Part shown: positions 1 to 8,457 of the stretch, in pieces
Layout of the letters: every line of letters starts with the position of its first letter
Numbering within the stretch: position 1 is the stretch's first letter
Assembly: GCF_001642935.1 (NCBI RefSeq)
Contig: NZ_CP016761.1
Location: 2,480,001-2,544,000, forward strand
Source: Fictibacillus arsenicus
GTDB taxonomy: Bacteria; Bacillota; Bacilli; Bacillales; Fictibacillaceae
Length of the DNA: 64,000 bases
Direction of reading: 5' to 3'
The notes under the pieces: generated by a model
What the model was told of the DNA's origin: nothing
Database searches by the model: none
What the model saw: the letters and a program-made list of their open reading frames with translations, nothing else
Position numbers and translations under genes: made by a program

Positions 1-84
1 TTTTTCGCTCATAACTTTCCGATCATTTGCTTCCATAGAGATTAATAAGTTTTTAATTTTTTTTCGCCATTCTGACTTCGTCAT
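1..84 (-). CDS. N-terminal fragment of a probable 5-formyltetrahydrofolate cyclo-ligase (YqgN type)
   Basis: Only the first 28 codons lie in the window; the gene runs off the left edge. The start ATG has a good ribosome binding site (AGAGGTG) 5 bases upstream. The fragment begins MTKSEWRKKIKNLL and continues with charged helical residues (...DRKVMSEK), which resembles the N-terminal helix of this folate enzyme. Its place just beyond rpmG fits the B. subtilis order rpmGA-yqgN. The family converts 5-formyl-THF to 5,10-methenyl-THF with ATP. The identification rests on 28 residues and synteny, so it is moderate. Confidence 0.5.
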   Translation of the reverse strand, partial: MTKSEWRKKIKNLLISMEANDRKVMSEK

Positions 85-201
85 ATGCAGCACCTCTTAT
101 GAATTGAATTATGCCTTAATCATAGCATGTGTCTCGCACCTTACACTACAATTAACCTGTCAATGAAATGAAGAAAGAAAATGACCCAAAAGCAACAATC
201 C

Positions 202-903
202 TTAGATATGAGCCTTTTTCAAAAAACGAATTAAGCTGTCTACGTGAATTGCTGCAGTATTAAATAATGTAATATCATCCCAATCATCTTGTTCAAGAAA
301 GATTGGAAGTTCAGTACACCCTAGAATCAATCCATTGATATTATATTTACTTTTCAATTGATGAATCATGTTCCCTACAGCCGTTATATCATCTTCAATA
401 AAAATGCCTCTGGAAAATTGTTTAAAAATCTTCTCCTGCAGGAAATCTTGCTGTGTTATTTCAGGAACAAAAATTTGGATTTCAGTGTTTATAAAAGGTT
501 TTTTGTATAGATCGCTCTGCATAGTTGGAATCGTACCTAACAGGCCTATCCGGTTCTTTTTGCTTTTCATTACTTCATTATAGGTCACATCTACAATGCT
601 GATCACTGGAACACCAACATTCCTTGTAATATCTTCATAAAAGAGATGAGGAGTATTTGAAGCTATAAGGATGACATCTGAGCCAGCTTTCATAAGATTA
701 TTCATGGATTCAGATAAATATTGTATAAGCTGCTGAAATTTCTTTCCCATTGTTAAATGATGCACTTTACTGACATCTACACTTTCAATAACCATTTCTG
801 GAAATACAGCGGAGTCAATTTTATTATGATATTGGCTGATTATCAGCTTGTAATACTCTATTGTAGCCTGTGGGGTCAAACCGCCTAAAATTCCAATTTT
901 CAT
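202..903 (-). CDS. Aspartate/glutamate racemase family protein
   Basis: A 233-residue protein of the cofactor-independent Asp/Glu racemase superfamily, which epimerises amino acids using a pair of acid/base residues, one from each half of the molecule. Visible motifs are the N-terminal GGLTPQATIEYY, the first catalytic loop ASNTPH (residues 81-86) and the second loop LGCTELP (C196). The usual first cysteine is replaced by S82, as in members with a one-cysteine active site such as E. coli YgeA, which has Thr there. It sits between a yqgN-like gene and rpmG and seems to be an accessory insertion in the conserved gene order. The substrate cannot be told from sequence. Confidence 0.85.
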   Translation of the reverse strand: MKIGILGGLTPQATIEYYKLIISQYHNKIDSAVFPEMVIESVDVSKVHHLTMGKKFQQLIQYLSESMNNLMKAGSDVILIASNTPHLFYEDITRNVGVPVISIVDVTYNEVMKSKKNRIGLLGTIPTMQSDLYKKPFINTEIQIFVPEITQQDFLQEKIFKQFSRGIFIEDDITAVGNMIHQLKSKYNINGLILGCTELPIFLEQDDWDDITLFNTAAIHVDSLIRFLKKAHI

Positions 904-948
904 TCTATCCGCTCCCCAATCATTAGCACTGATTTATTTTTATGTACG

Positions 949-989
949 AAAAAACGCCTGATTCCTCATTCTCATGGGAGTCAGGCGTT
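949..989 (-). terminator. Rho-independent terminator after rpmG
   Basis: Arms AACGCCTGATTCC (953-965) and GGAGTCAGGCGTT (977-989) form a stem, followed on the minus strand by a run of six T. It would end rpmG transcription before the racemase gene. Confidence 0.85.
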
Positions 990-1000
990 CTTAAGTGAAA

Positions 1001-1150
1001 TTACTTAGTTTCACGGTGAACTGTGTATTTCTTTAAACGCGGGCTGTATTTTTTAAGCTCTAAACGGTCTGGATTTGTACGCTTGTTTTTAGTAGTGATG
1101 TAGTTACGATCACCAGTCTCAGTACAAGCTAAAGTAATGTTTACACGCAT
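1001..1150 (-). CDS. rpmG: 50S ribosomal protein L33, cysteine-poor form
   Basis: A 49-codon gene that translates as [20 protein letters not shown]... and ends in VHRETK, diagnostic for bacterial L33 of the large ribosomal subunit. The start has GGAGGGAAACAAC upstream. Zinc-binding L33 forms carry two CxxC pairs; here only C9 remains, with T at the second position of the first pair and no cysteine at the second pair (KKYSPRLKK). This is therefore a zinc-independent (C-) paralogue. It lies in the position of B. subtilis rpmGA and has its own terminator. Confidence 0.95.
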   Translation of the reverse strand: MRVNITLACTETGDRNYITTKNKRTNPDRLELKKYSPRLKKYTVHRETK

Positions 1151-1250
1151 TGTTGTTTCCCTCCACATCTTTACCAAAGTACATATTAATGGTTACTAAC
1201 AGTCATTATTCTCTATTAAACCATACTTTAACATGATAACAAATTCTTAT

Positions 1251-3233
1251 CTAACGGGCAAGAGAGTTTTGTGAAAGTTTCTGATATACGGTCGTATATT
1301 CTTTTAGAACATCGACAAAAGTAGCATGTGACCATGTTAAAGGAGCAACTGATAATGCTTCACCTGTGAAGGGATGGAGCTGTTCTGGCAATACACCTGT
1401 TGAAAAACTATGCTCTTGAATCCATCGAAGAATTTCATGCGGCCGTTCTAAATCATGTACTATTTTTGCCTTTTGAATGTACCATTTTGCAACCCAAAGT
1501 GTACAAATCAGCCATGGATTGCCTGGAACCCTTGCAACTTCATGTGTTTGCTGAAAATAGTAATCATTTGTGTACCTTGCTATTCCACCGACACTCGTTT
1601 TTATACTTAAATCTTCTTCCATCTGATGCATCGTACGGATAACTCTTTCATCATCTGCTGAAAATACACCAAAGGCAAATAGGGCATACATGCTTGATTC
1701 CATCGTAAAATCTTTTTTATAAGCGTTATCATCTAATAAATAGATGCCTCTGATGAATCTGCCCGCGCCTTCATCATAGAGGTGTTTTTCCATTCCTGCT
1801 TTAATGCGTTCAGCACCTTTTTTATATCGTTCTGCCCGATCGTCTTCACCAAACAGCGTAGCAAATGAATATGCTGCCATCAGTCCCCCATACACACTGC
1901 TTGCTGTAAATGTAAATATTCCTCTTCTTTCCTCCCAAAGATCATAAGATTGCAGAGGAAGGTCAAGTTCACTATGCATGTATTGGAGCAAAAATCTAGC
2001 ACTTGGTCTGACAAGGGAGCGATAAAGAGATTGAGCAAATTCAATATCACCGGTTTCTTTGTAGTGCTCCCAGAAGGCCCACAAAACGAGTGCAGTTTCA
2101 TCTTCTTGGATAGGCAGCTGGCTTGCTCCACCTTTATCGATCATAGGGTGCCAGGAAGATCCAATCGAACCATCTGGATTATATTTATGATGCAAGTACC
2201 CTTCTTTCGTTAGAACATCAGCACATCGTCGATAAAAATTTTTAACCATGCCATGAAACCCTGCTTTCGATACAGCAGCAGCTATTAAAGCTCCGTCTCT
2301 TGGCCACATATAACTGTAATGATCGCGGTTATATTGCTGTATATCAGAGTCATTTGCTGCGATTATATAGCCATTCTCATTCGTTTGCGTACGTATTATA
2401 AGCAGACTTCGATTATATAGGTCTAGAAGTTCGTCTGAAAGATTGCATGGGTCAATCTTCGTTTTATTAACCCACCTCCGCCAATAAACATCGATTTTGT
2501 CCAGGGTTAAGGATGGACCGATCTCCATCAGATAATCAAATAGAGAAAAAACCTCTTCTCTGCTTTTACCAACTGTTGATGAATAAAATGCTTCTCTCGT
2601 TTCATTCGGCGGTATGACTCCAGTGACGGAGAATGTACTGTCTACCGATCCTTGAGCAATTGGATTCACATGCAGATGGCCATCTTCAGCATCTTTCCAT
2701 GTTCCTTCTGCGCTTAAAAATCGTTTTATACCTGTCGTGTATTGATCCATTCCTTTTCCTTCAAAAGAAGCATGGAACAAAAAATATCGATTCTTTTTAT
2801 AATGGATAATGACTGACTTATGAGGATCGTAATAGGCAGTATCACCAACCTCGGTCTCGTATATAGAAAGATCTTGATGAAAGAAAAGCTTAATCCTCTT
2901 TTCCTCATCTGTTTCATTGATAATACTTATTCTCCTCATAAACATGTTTTCTCTTTGATGTACAGCATCTTCAATCTTTAGACATACACCTTCTTTTTTG
3001 TTCCTGGCAAATGACTGAGTGACTAATGAATCGCTGCGGTAACCTGGTTCGATCATCCATTCTTTAGAGGAAAGCCAAGAAAAGGAGCCATTGATACTGG
3101 CTCCCAAACGGTTTACATGTCCCTGTACATGATTTTGCTGACCAACATAGGGAAAATATATATCTCTAATCTGTAAAAACTCGTCTAAGTTGATAAGTAA
3201 ATTTCCGTTGCCTAAAGCTAAATGTCTTGGCAT
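1251..3233 (-). CDS. Glycoside hydrolase family 15 protein (glucoamylase-like)
   Basis: A 660-residue protein with an N-terminal beta-rich domain (about 1-250) and an (alpha/alpha)6 barrel typical of GH15 enzymes, which release glucose from non-reducing ends of alpha-glucans by inversion. Catalytic landmarks are YMWPRDG (308-314), the general-acid region DLWEERRG (E434/E435) and the general-base region GVLPEQ near residue 620. No signal peptide is visible, so it should act in the cytoplasm. It is the last gene of a four-gene operon, starting 3 bases after the stop of the preceding gene with AGGTG as ribosome binding site inside that gene's end. The context suggests trimming or mobilising the glucan made by the upstream synthase. 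Trehalase-type activity is also possible within GH15. Confidence 0.88.
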   Translation of the reverse strand: MPRHLALGNGNLLINLDEFLQIRDIYFPYVGQQNHVQGHVNRLGASINGSFSWLSSKEWMIEPGYRSDSLVTQSFARNKKEGVCLKIEDAVHQRENMFMRRISIINETDEEKRIKLFFHQDLSIYETEVGDTAYYDPHKSVIIHYKKNRYFLFHASFEGKGMDQYTTGIKRFLSAEGTWKDAEDGHLHVNPIAQGSVDSTFSVTGVIPPNETREAFYSSTVGKSREEVFSLFDYLMEIGPSLTLDKIDVYWRRWVNKTKIDPCNLSDELLDLYNRSLLIIRTQTNENGYIIAANDSDIQQYNRDHYSYMWPRDGALIAAAVSKAGFHGMVKNFYRRCADVLTKEGYLHHKYNPDGSIGSSWHPMIDKGGASQLPIQEDETALVLWAFWEHYKETGDIEFAQSLYRSLVRPSARFLLQYMHSELDLPLQSYDLWEERRGIFTFTASSVYGGLMAAYSFATLFGEDDRAERYKKGAERIKAGMEKHLYDEGAGRFIRGIYLLDDNAYKKDFTMESSMYALFAFGVFSADDERVIRTMHQMEEDLSIKTSVGGIARYTNDYYFQQTHEVARVPGNPWLICTLWVAKWYIQKAKIVHDLERPHEILRWIQEHSFSTGVLPEQLHPFTGEALSVAPLTWSHATFVDVLKEYTTVYQKLSQNSLAR

Positions 3234-3236
3234 ACT

Positions 3237-5648
3237 TTACACCTGCTGATAAAGCTGGATTTTTTCGATGTACTGTGATGCAGCCTGTTTTGCTTGTTCA
3301 GGGTTCGTGTTTTGAGAGTAAACCGTAAATACAGGTTGTTCCACATCAGGCAAAATTAATGTCCAGCCGCCTTCTGGATGAAATACCTTGATTCCATCAA
3401 GCAACTCTACATTGTTATCCCTTATATCTTCCATTAACCTTCGCATCACACGGCCTTTTTTATCCTTTGGACATGGTACATATTCTCTCAGCATATGAAC
3501 ATCAGGCAGCATTTTTACGAGTTCTGAAAGTGTGATTTGCTGCATCGCCATCACTTCCAGGATATGAACAAATGCATATTGTGCATCGTATTGATAGTTT
3601 AGTACACCTTCGCCAACTTCCATTATGGACCTTGGGTTAGCTTTTGTGCGGATCAGCTTCCCTTTCAGCCGTTCTGCGATTGAATCTAAAGCAGAAGAGC
3701 CATACACAGGAATAGCCATTTCCTTTTGCTTGCCTTGAGAGAAAGCTGTGAAAACGTAAAGAGCGAGCATGGTTTCATCGTCTAAAACCTCACCAGTTTC
3801 TGTAATCAATCGCAATGTTTCTCCTGCCTCTCCTATCAGAACACCTATATTGGCATTTGTTACTCTAACAAAAGAAGCCATCTCTTCAGGCTTTGTCTGA
3901 TACGGGGCAGTAAGAATTTCACAGTTAAGTCGGTTATAGAGATTCGGAATAAAATTTAAATAAGGCTGATGATTATAATTTACGACTACCCTGAATTTTG
4001 CCTCTTGTATTCTTTTTTCCTGTATTTCTTCAAGCAATGCAGAAATATAATCCTCATGCTTATTCGCCTGTACCGTACCTTTTCCAATTCTATCAAACGA
4101 TGCCCGTCTATAATCTTCCTGCCAGTATGCATTTTCAATCTTTCTTTCAAGATCTGAGTGAATCGGCAAGCCTTTGTTATCATAAAACTCGATTATTAAT
4201 TGTTTTTCGCCAGTAGGGTTTGAGAAACGGACGTAGACCCCGCCTTCCAAACGTTCTTCCTCAATAGAAAATCTGACAACCGGTGCCACTGTCGGACTGA
4301 TATCAAGTGTATGTACACCTGAAGAATGAAGTCCTTGTATAAAGGATTGCTTGATCATTACAGAAAAATCATGTGAATCACTTGCGATCAGAATCTGTGA
4401 ACCATATGGAAGAACCGCTCCGTATGCAGAGGCTATTCTCGCGATGTAATCTGGAGTGATTTCAACATTAGCTATGCCGGAAACTCCCCGTGATCCAAAT
4501 AAGGACTTGGTCGCTTTTTTTCCCCAAACGATGGACGTATGAACAAGTGCATCTTCAAAGATTTCTTTTTCCGGCCATATTTTCACATCAGGTTTTAAAG
4601 TAGCATTTTTACCGATCGTACAATGATTTCCAACTACTGCATGCTCAAAAATCGATGCATCTTTCTCAACTTTTGTTCCATTCGCAATAGTAGCACCTCT
4701 TAGCTCACATTGATCGCCAACAAAAACGTCATTCCATAGCACTGTTTTTTTCAATGAGCTACCAGAACTCACAACGCTGTTTTTCCCAACAACAGACAGT
4801 TTGCCAACGTGAGCTCCCTTTCGAATTACAGCGCCATCTGCAATACTTACAGGACCCTCAATCTTAGCTCCTTCTTCGATAAATACGTTCTCACCAATCC
4901 AAATTCCAGGTTCATGCTCTTTTCCGGCAAAAGGAAGATTGACAAGGCCATTTAGCATATCATAGTGAGACTGGCGATACTGCTGCAGACTTCCGATATC
5001 CGACCAGTAACCATCTGCTTGATATCCGAACAAATTTTTGTCTTCTTTCATTATTAAAGGAAAGAGGTCTTTACTGAAATCTACAGGTACATCTTTTTCG
5101 ATATATTGGAAAACTTCGGGCTCAAGAACATATATACCTGTATTCACTGTATCGCTGAAAACTTCATTCCAACTTGGTTTTTCTAAGAATCGGATGATCT
5201 TTCCTTCCTGATTCGTCATGATCACACCATATTCCAGTGGTGATTCAACTTGTTTCATAAAAATGGTTACTAGTGAATCCTTTTCTTCATGAAAATTAAT
5301 CCCTTTTTCAAGGTCAAAATCAGTTAAAGCATCTCCGCTAATAACAATAAACCGTTCATCTAAAAACTCTTCAGCATTTTTAATTGAACCTGCTGTTCCA
5401 AGTGGAGAATCTTCAACGAAATAATGAAGATTAACACCAAAATTCCGACCATCGCCAAAATAATTCTTGATGACATCAGGGAGATAATGTACTGTAACAG
5501 CAATATCAGTTATTCCATACCTTTTTAACAGCTCAATGCCGTATTCCATAACTGGCTTGTGAAGCATGGGCACCATAGGTTTTGGCATGTTGCATGTAAG
5601 AGGTCTTAAACGTGTTCCTTTTCCGCCAGCCATGATTACACCTTTCAT
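3237..5648 (-). CDS. Sugar-1-phosphate nucleotidyltransferase fused to a degenerate phosphohexomutase domain
   Basis: An 803-residue fusion. Residues 1-235 are a nucleotidyltransferase with GGKGTRLRPLT (8-18), PKPM, GDALTDFD (105-112) and EKPSW (156-160). Residues 245-375 are a left-handed beta-helix hexapeptide region. Residues 380-803 have the fold order of phosphomannomutase/phosphoglucomutase, starting LFGSRGVSG. The mutase motifs are lost: the TASHNP loop reads VRFSNP (473-478), the metal loop DGDADR reads GEAGETLR (606-613), and the phosphate loop RPSGTEP reads LPDVEQP (766-772). It would make an NDP-sugar from a sugar-1-phosphate but is unlikely to do mutase chemistry. Annotation pipelines may call it mannose-1-phosphate guanylyltransferase; the operon context suggests a glucose nucleotide for glucan synthesis. 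Its ATG overlaps the upstream stop by one base. Confidence 0.82.
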   Translation of the reverse strand: MKGVIMAGGKGTRLRPLTCNMPKPMVPMLHKPVMEYGIELLKRYGITDIAVTVHYLPDVIKNYFGDGRNFGVNLHYFVEDSPLGTAGSIKNAEEFLDERFIVISGDALTDFDLEKGINFHEEKDSLVTIFMKQVESPLEYGVIMTNQEGKIIRFLEKPSWNEVFSDTVNTGIYVLEPEVFQYIEKDVPVDFSKDLFPLIMKEDKNLFGYQADGYWSDIGSLQQYRQSHYDMLNGLVNLPFAGKEHEPGIWIGENVFIEEGAKIEGPVSIADGAVIRKGAHVGKLSVVGKNSVVSSGSSLKKTVLWNDVFVGDQCELRGATIANGTKVEKDASIFEHAVVGNHCTIGKNATLKPDVKIWPEKEIFEDALVHTSIVWGKKATKSLFGSRGVSGIANVEITPDYIARIASAYGAVLPYGSQILIASDSHDFSVMIKQSFIQGLHSSGVHTLDISPTVAPVVRFSIEEERLEGGVYVRFSNPTGEKQLIIEFYDNKGLPIHSDLERKIENAYWQEDYRRASFDRIGKGTVQANKHEDYISALLEEIQEKRIQEAKFRVVVNYNHQPYLNFIPNLYNRLNCEILTAPYQTKPEEMASFVRVTNANIGVLIGEAGETLRLITETGEVLDDETMLALYVFTAFSQGKQKEMAIPVYGSSALDSIAERLKGKLIRTKANPRSIMEVGEGVLNYQYDAQYAFVHILEVMAMQQITLSELVKMLPDVHMLREYVPCPKDKKGRVMRRLMEDIRDNNVELLDGIKVFHPEGGWTLILPDVEQPVFTVYSQNTNPEQAKQAASQYIEKIQLYQQV

Positions 5649-8446
5649 TACACCATTCCTCCTACTTTTGCGGTATTATTTTGAATTTTGTTATATAAGT
5701 CAACTGTTCTTTCTGCAATTGAATCCCAGCTAAAAATAGTTCTAGCTGTTTCTTCACCTTTACGAGCCATTTCTTTGCAATGTTCACGATTAGCAAACAT
5801 ATATTCTACTGCCCAAACTATGCTGTGAGGATCGTTTGGAAAGACCTTCAGGCCGGTTTTCTCATGCTCTATAATCTCTTTTAATCCTCCGGTGTCTGAG
5901 ACAATCGTTAATTTCCCTGCAGCCATCCCTTCAAGTGCAACAATTCCAAAAGGCTCATAATGACTTGGAAAGAGAGCCGCATCCGCTTTTGCAAACCACA
6001 CATTTCTCTCCTCATCACTGACAAAACCAGCTAAGTGAACATAACGTTCTAATTGTTTTTTTCTCACCATTTCATTTAATTCATCAAATAAAGGTCCTTT
6101 TCCGGCAATCACAAATCTCACTTGAAGCCCTTTATTTCTTAAAATATCTGCAGCTTCAACAATAGTTTGAAAGCCTTTTTCTTTTACGAGTCTTCCTACC
6201 GAAAAAAGCAATAGTTCATTCTCAGAGCGATTTTCATCATTACGTTCTTCATTCAATTCAGCTATTATCTGTTGTGGATCTATGCCATTAGGCAAGATCG
6301 AAATTTTATCTTCAGGAATTTGAAAAACATCGGTAAGTTCTTTTTTCATGTAAGTACTGCAGACAATGAGGCTATCAGAACCGTTCATAAGCTCCCATTC
6401 TTTTTGATTAATCTCATATTGAAGAGGTGAAGTGATTCCGTTGTTTCTTCCATGTTCAGTGGCATGTATAGTCGTAATTAACGGTAGTTCTAATTCTTTT
6501 TTTACGGCTAGCGCTGCAACGGATACGAGCCAATCATGGGCATGGATACAATCAAACTTAATTTTCTTGGATAGCTCAACAGCATAATCGGCCATTGCTA
6601 AATTCAGGCTGCCGGTCCAATGAAAGAAAGATTCAAAAGATGGCTGTTTTCCTTTGAGCCTATATACGTGAACGCCATTATTTATTTCGTAGTCTGGATA
6701 GCCCTCTACTGCAGAAGTTAGCACATACACTTCATGCCCCTGGTCGGTTAATTTACGCGATAAATCAAATACATGCCTTGATAGCCCGCCAACAACCATC
6801 GGCGGAAATTCCCAAGAGAGCATCAGTATTTTTTTGCTTTTATTGTTTTGGTTTGTATATTGCATATTCACATATAAATCATGCTGATTTTTAAAGTAAT
6901 GCCATAAATTTACCATGATAAATGGATAATCATTTTCATATTCTGAGATTTCATTAATGTTATAACTTCCATTTTGAATAGCCTCATATAATGTATGAAA
7001 CCTTTCGATATGTTCTTGAAATCTATCTTTTGCATATTGTGAAGCACTATTGCCTTCAATAATAAAAGCCCAATCAGAACTTGCTGCAAGCATCCATTCT
7101 CTTACCATTTGGTTAGCATAACGTTCTGTCACAATATTCACTTTTTCTTTTGAAAGCTTGGCGGCTAATTCCACTAATTTCTCTTCACAGTAATGAAGAT
7201 GACGATACATCCATGCATTTGCATGGTTTAGCCAAACTTCGCCCGTCCCATTCCTTCCCCATGTAGAAAAGCAAGGTCTTACGGTTTCAAGATCTTGATA
7301 ATGTCTGTGTAAAAATTCTTGTGGTGTGATCCAGCTGATGTTTTGTTCAATCGAAACTTCCATGGATTGAAGTAAGAATTCTGGTCCTTCAAACCACCAG
7401 TGTCCAAAAAGTTCTGCGTCAAAAGGTGCTGTAATAAGTTGAGGAGGAAAAGATTGTTTGTTGTTATGTAAGTAGTCTTCGATGCGAATAGTAAAATCTC
7501 TAGAGTGCTGTTTTATTTTTTCTTCAGCATACGTTCTGTTATACCAGTCTTTATTTTCGGTTTCACCTGTAATTCGCCAATATTTTAGCGAGGTATCTAC
7601 TTTGATCCCGTCAGGATGAATAAATCCTTTAATATAATCAAAGTCACGTTCATAAGCAACGTCGCGATAAAACTCTCTGTAATCGAAATCACCCGGATAT
7701 CCAACAGAAGAATTCCATATGGTCTCAGAAATAACCTGATTTCTCGGGAATAAAGCTACCCCATGCGGCGAATAAACGGGTGCTCCTATTCCTTTCTTTG
7801 GAACAGGTTTGCTCTTAAGAAGTGTTTGTTCATCAACAAACGTGTAGCGGATTCCTGCATCAGCTAATATTTTGTCTATCCCAGGAGAATACGCACATTC
7901 CGGAAGCCAAAATCCTGTTGGTTTATTCCCGAAATATTTCTCATACGTATTTATACCTGCAAGAATTTGCGCTTTTACTCCTTGCTCAGTCTGAACATAT
8001 GGCAAGAACGCGTGAGTTGCCGCAGATGTAATGCATGTAATTTTCCCTTCATTCATAAAGGTTTTAAATGCTTTGATAATCTGACAGTCATGATTCTGAT
8101 ACGTATCCATAATCTTTTTATAGCGTGTTTCGTAAAAACTGATAATTTCTTTTTCTTGTTTGTTTTTTGAAAAGTTTTTTTCTTTTTTGATGAGTTTTAA
8201 GGTGGAATCGAGATGCTCTAAATAGCGTTTTTGAATAACTGGATCATTCAATAGTTCAAGTAATGGAGGGGAAAATGATAAAGTCCAAGATAAGGATTCA
8301 GGCTGTTCTTCGAGAACCCATAATAACGGGATATATGACTCAGTAAGTGCCTCAAAAACCCATCTTTCCTCTAATCGATTTGCTTCATTATGTCTCACAT
8401 AAGGAAGGTGAGCGTGCAAAACCAATGCGAAATACCCGTTAGACAT
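5648..8446 (-). CDS. GH57 alpha-glucan branching enzyme fused to GT4 glucan (glycogen) synthase
   Basis: A 932-residue bifunctional protein. The N-terminal half (about 1-530) is GH57 of the branching-enzyme type: LVLHAHLPYVRH (9-19), GFWLPECAYSPG (178-189) with nucleophile E183, and APFDAELFGHWWFEG (340-354) with acid/base D343. The C-terminal half (about 538-932) is a GT4 glycosyltransferase: WEFPPMVVGGLSRH, the HAHDW motif, SVGRLVKEKG, and EPFGIVALEGMAAG carrying the E-x7-E pair. It would elongate an alpha-1,4-glucan from an NDP-glucose and branch it, replacing separate GlgA and GlgB. No signal peptide is seen. The start follows AGGAGAG by 5 bases. It overlaps the next gene by one base (TAATG), which suggests translational coupling. 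Confidence 0.9.
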   Translation of the reverse strand: MSNGYFALVLHAHLPYVRHNEANRLEERWVFEALTESYIPLLWVLEEQPESLSWTLSFSPPLLELLNDPVIQKRYLEHLDSTLKLIKKEKNFSKNKQEKEIISFYETRYKKIMDTYQNHDCQIIKAFKTFMNEGKITCITSAATHAFLPYVQTEQGVKAQILAGINTYEKYFGNKPTGFWLPECAYSPGIDKILADAGIRYTFVDEQTLLKSKPVPKKGIGAPVYSPHGVALFPRNQVISETIWNSSVGYPGDFDYREFYRDVAYERDFDYIKGFIHPDGIKVDTSLKYWRITGETENKDWYNRTYAEEKIKQHSRDFTIRIEDYLHNNKQSFPPQLITAPFDAELFGHWWFEGPEFLLQSMEVSIEQNISWITPQEFLHRHYQDLETVRPCFSTWGRNGTGEVWLNHANAWMYRHLHYCEEKLVELAAKLSKEKVNIVTERYANQMVREWMLAASSDWAFIIEGNSASQYAKDRFQEHIERFHTLYEAIQNGSYNINEISEYENDYPFIMVNLWHYFKNQHDLYVNMQYTNQNNKSKKILMLSWEFPPMVVGGLSRHVFDLSRKLTDQGHEVYVLTSAVEGYPDYEINNGVHVYRLKGKQPSFESFFHWTGSLNLAMADYAVELSKKIKFDCIHAHDWLVSVAALAVKKELELPLITTIHATEHGRNNGITSPLQYEINQKEWELMNGSDSLIVCSTYMKKELTDVFQIPEDKISILPNGIDPQQIIAELNEERNDENRSENELLLFSVGRLVKEKGFQTIVEAADILRNKGLQVRFVIAGKGPLFDELNEMVRKKQLERYVHLAGFVSDEERNVWFAKADAALFPSHYEPFGIVALEGMAAGKLTIVSDTGGLKEIIEHEKTGLKVFPNDPHSIVWAVEYMFANREHCKEMARKGEETARTIFSWDSIAERTVDLYNKIQNNTAKVGGMV

Positions 8447-8457
8447 TGTGTACTCTC

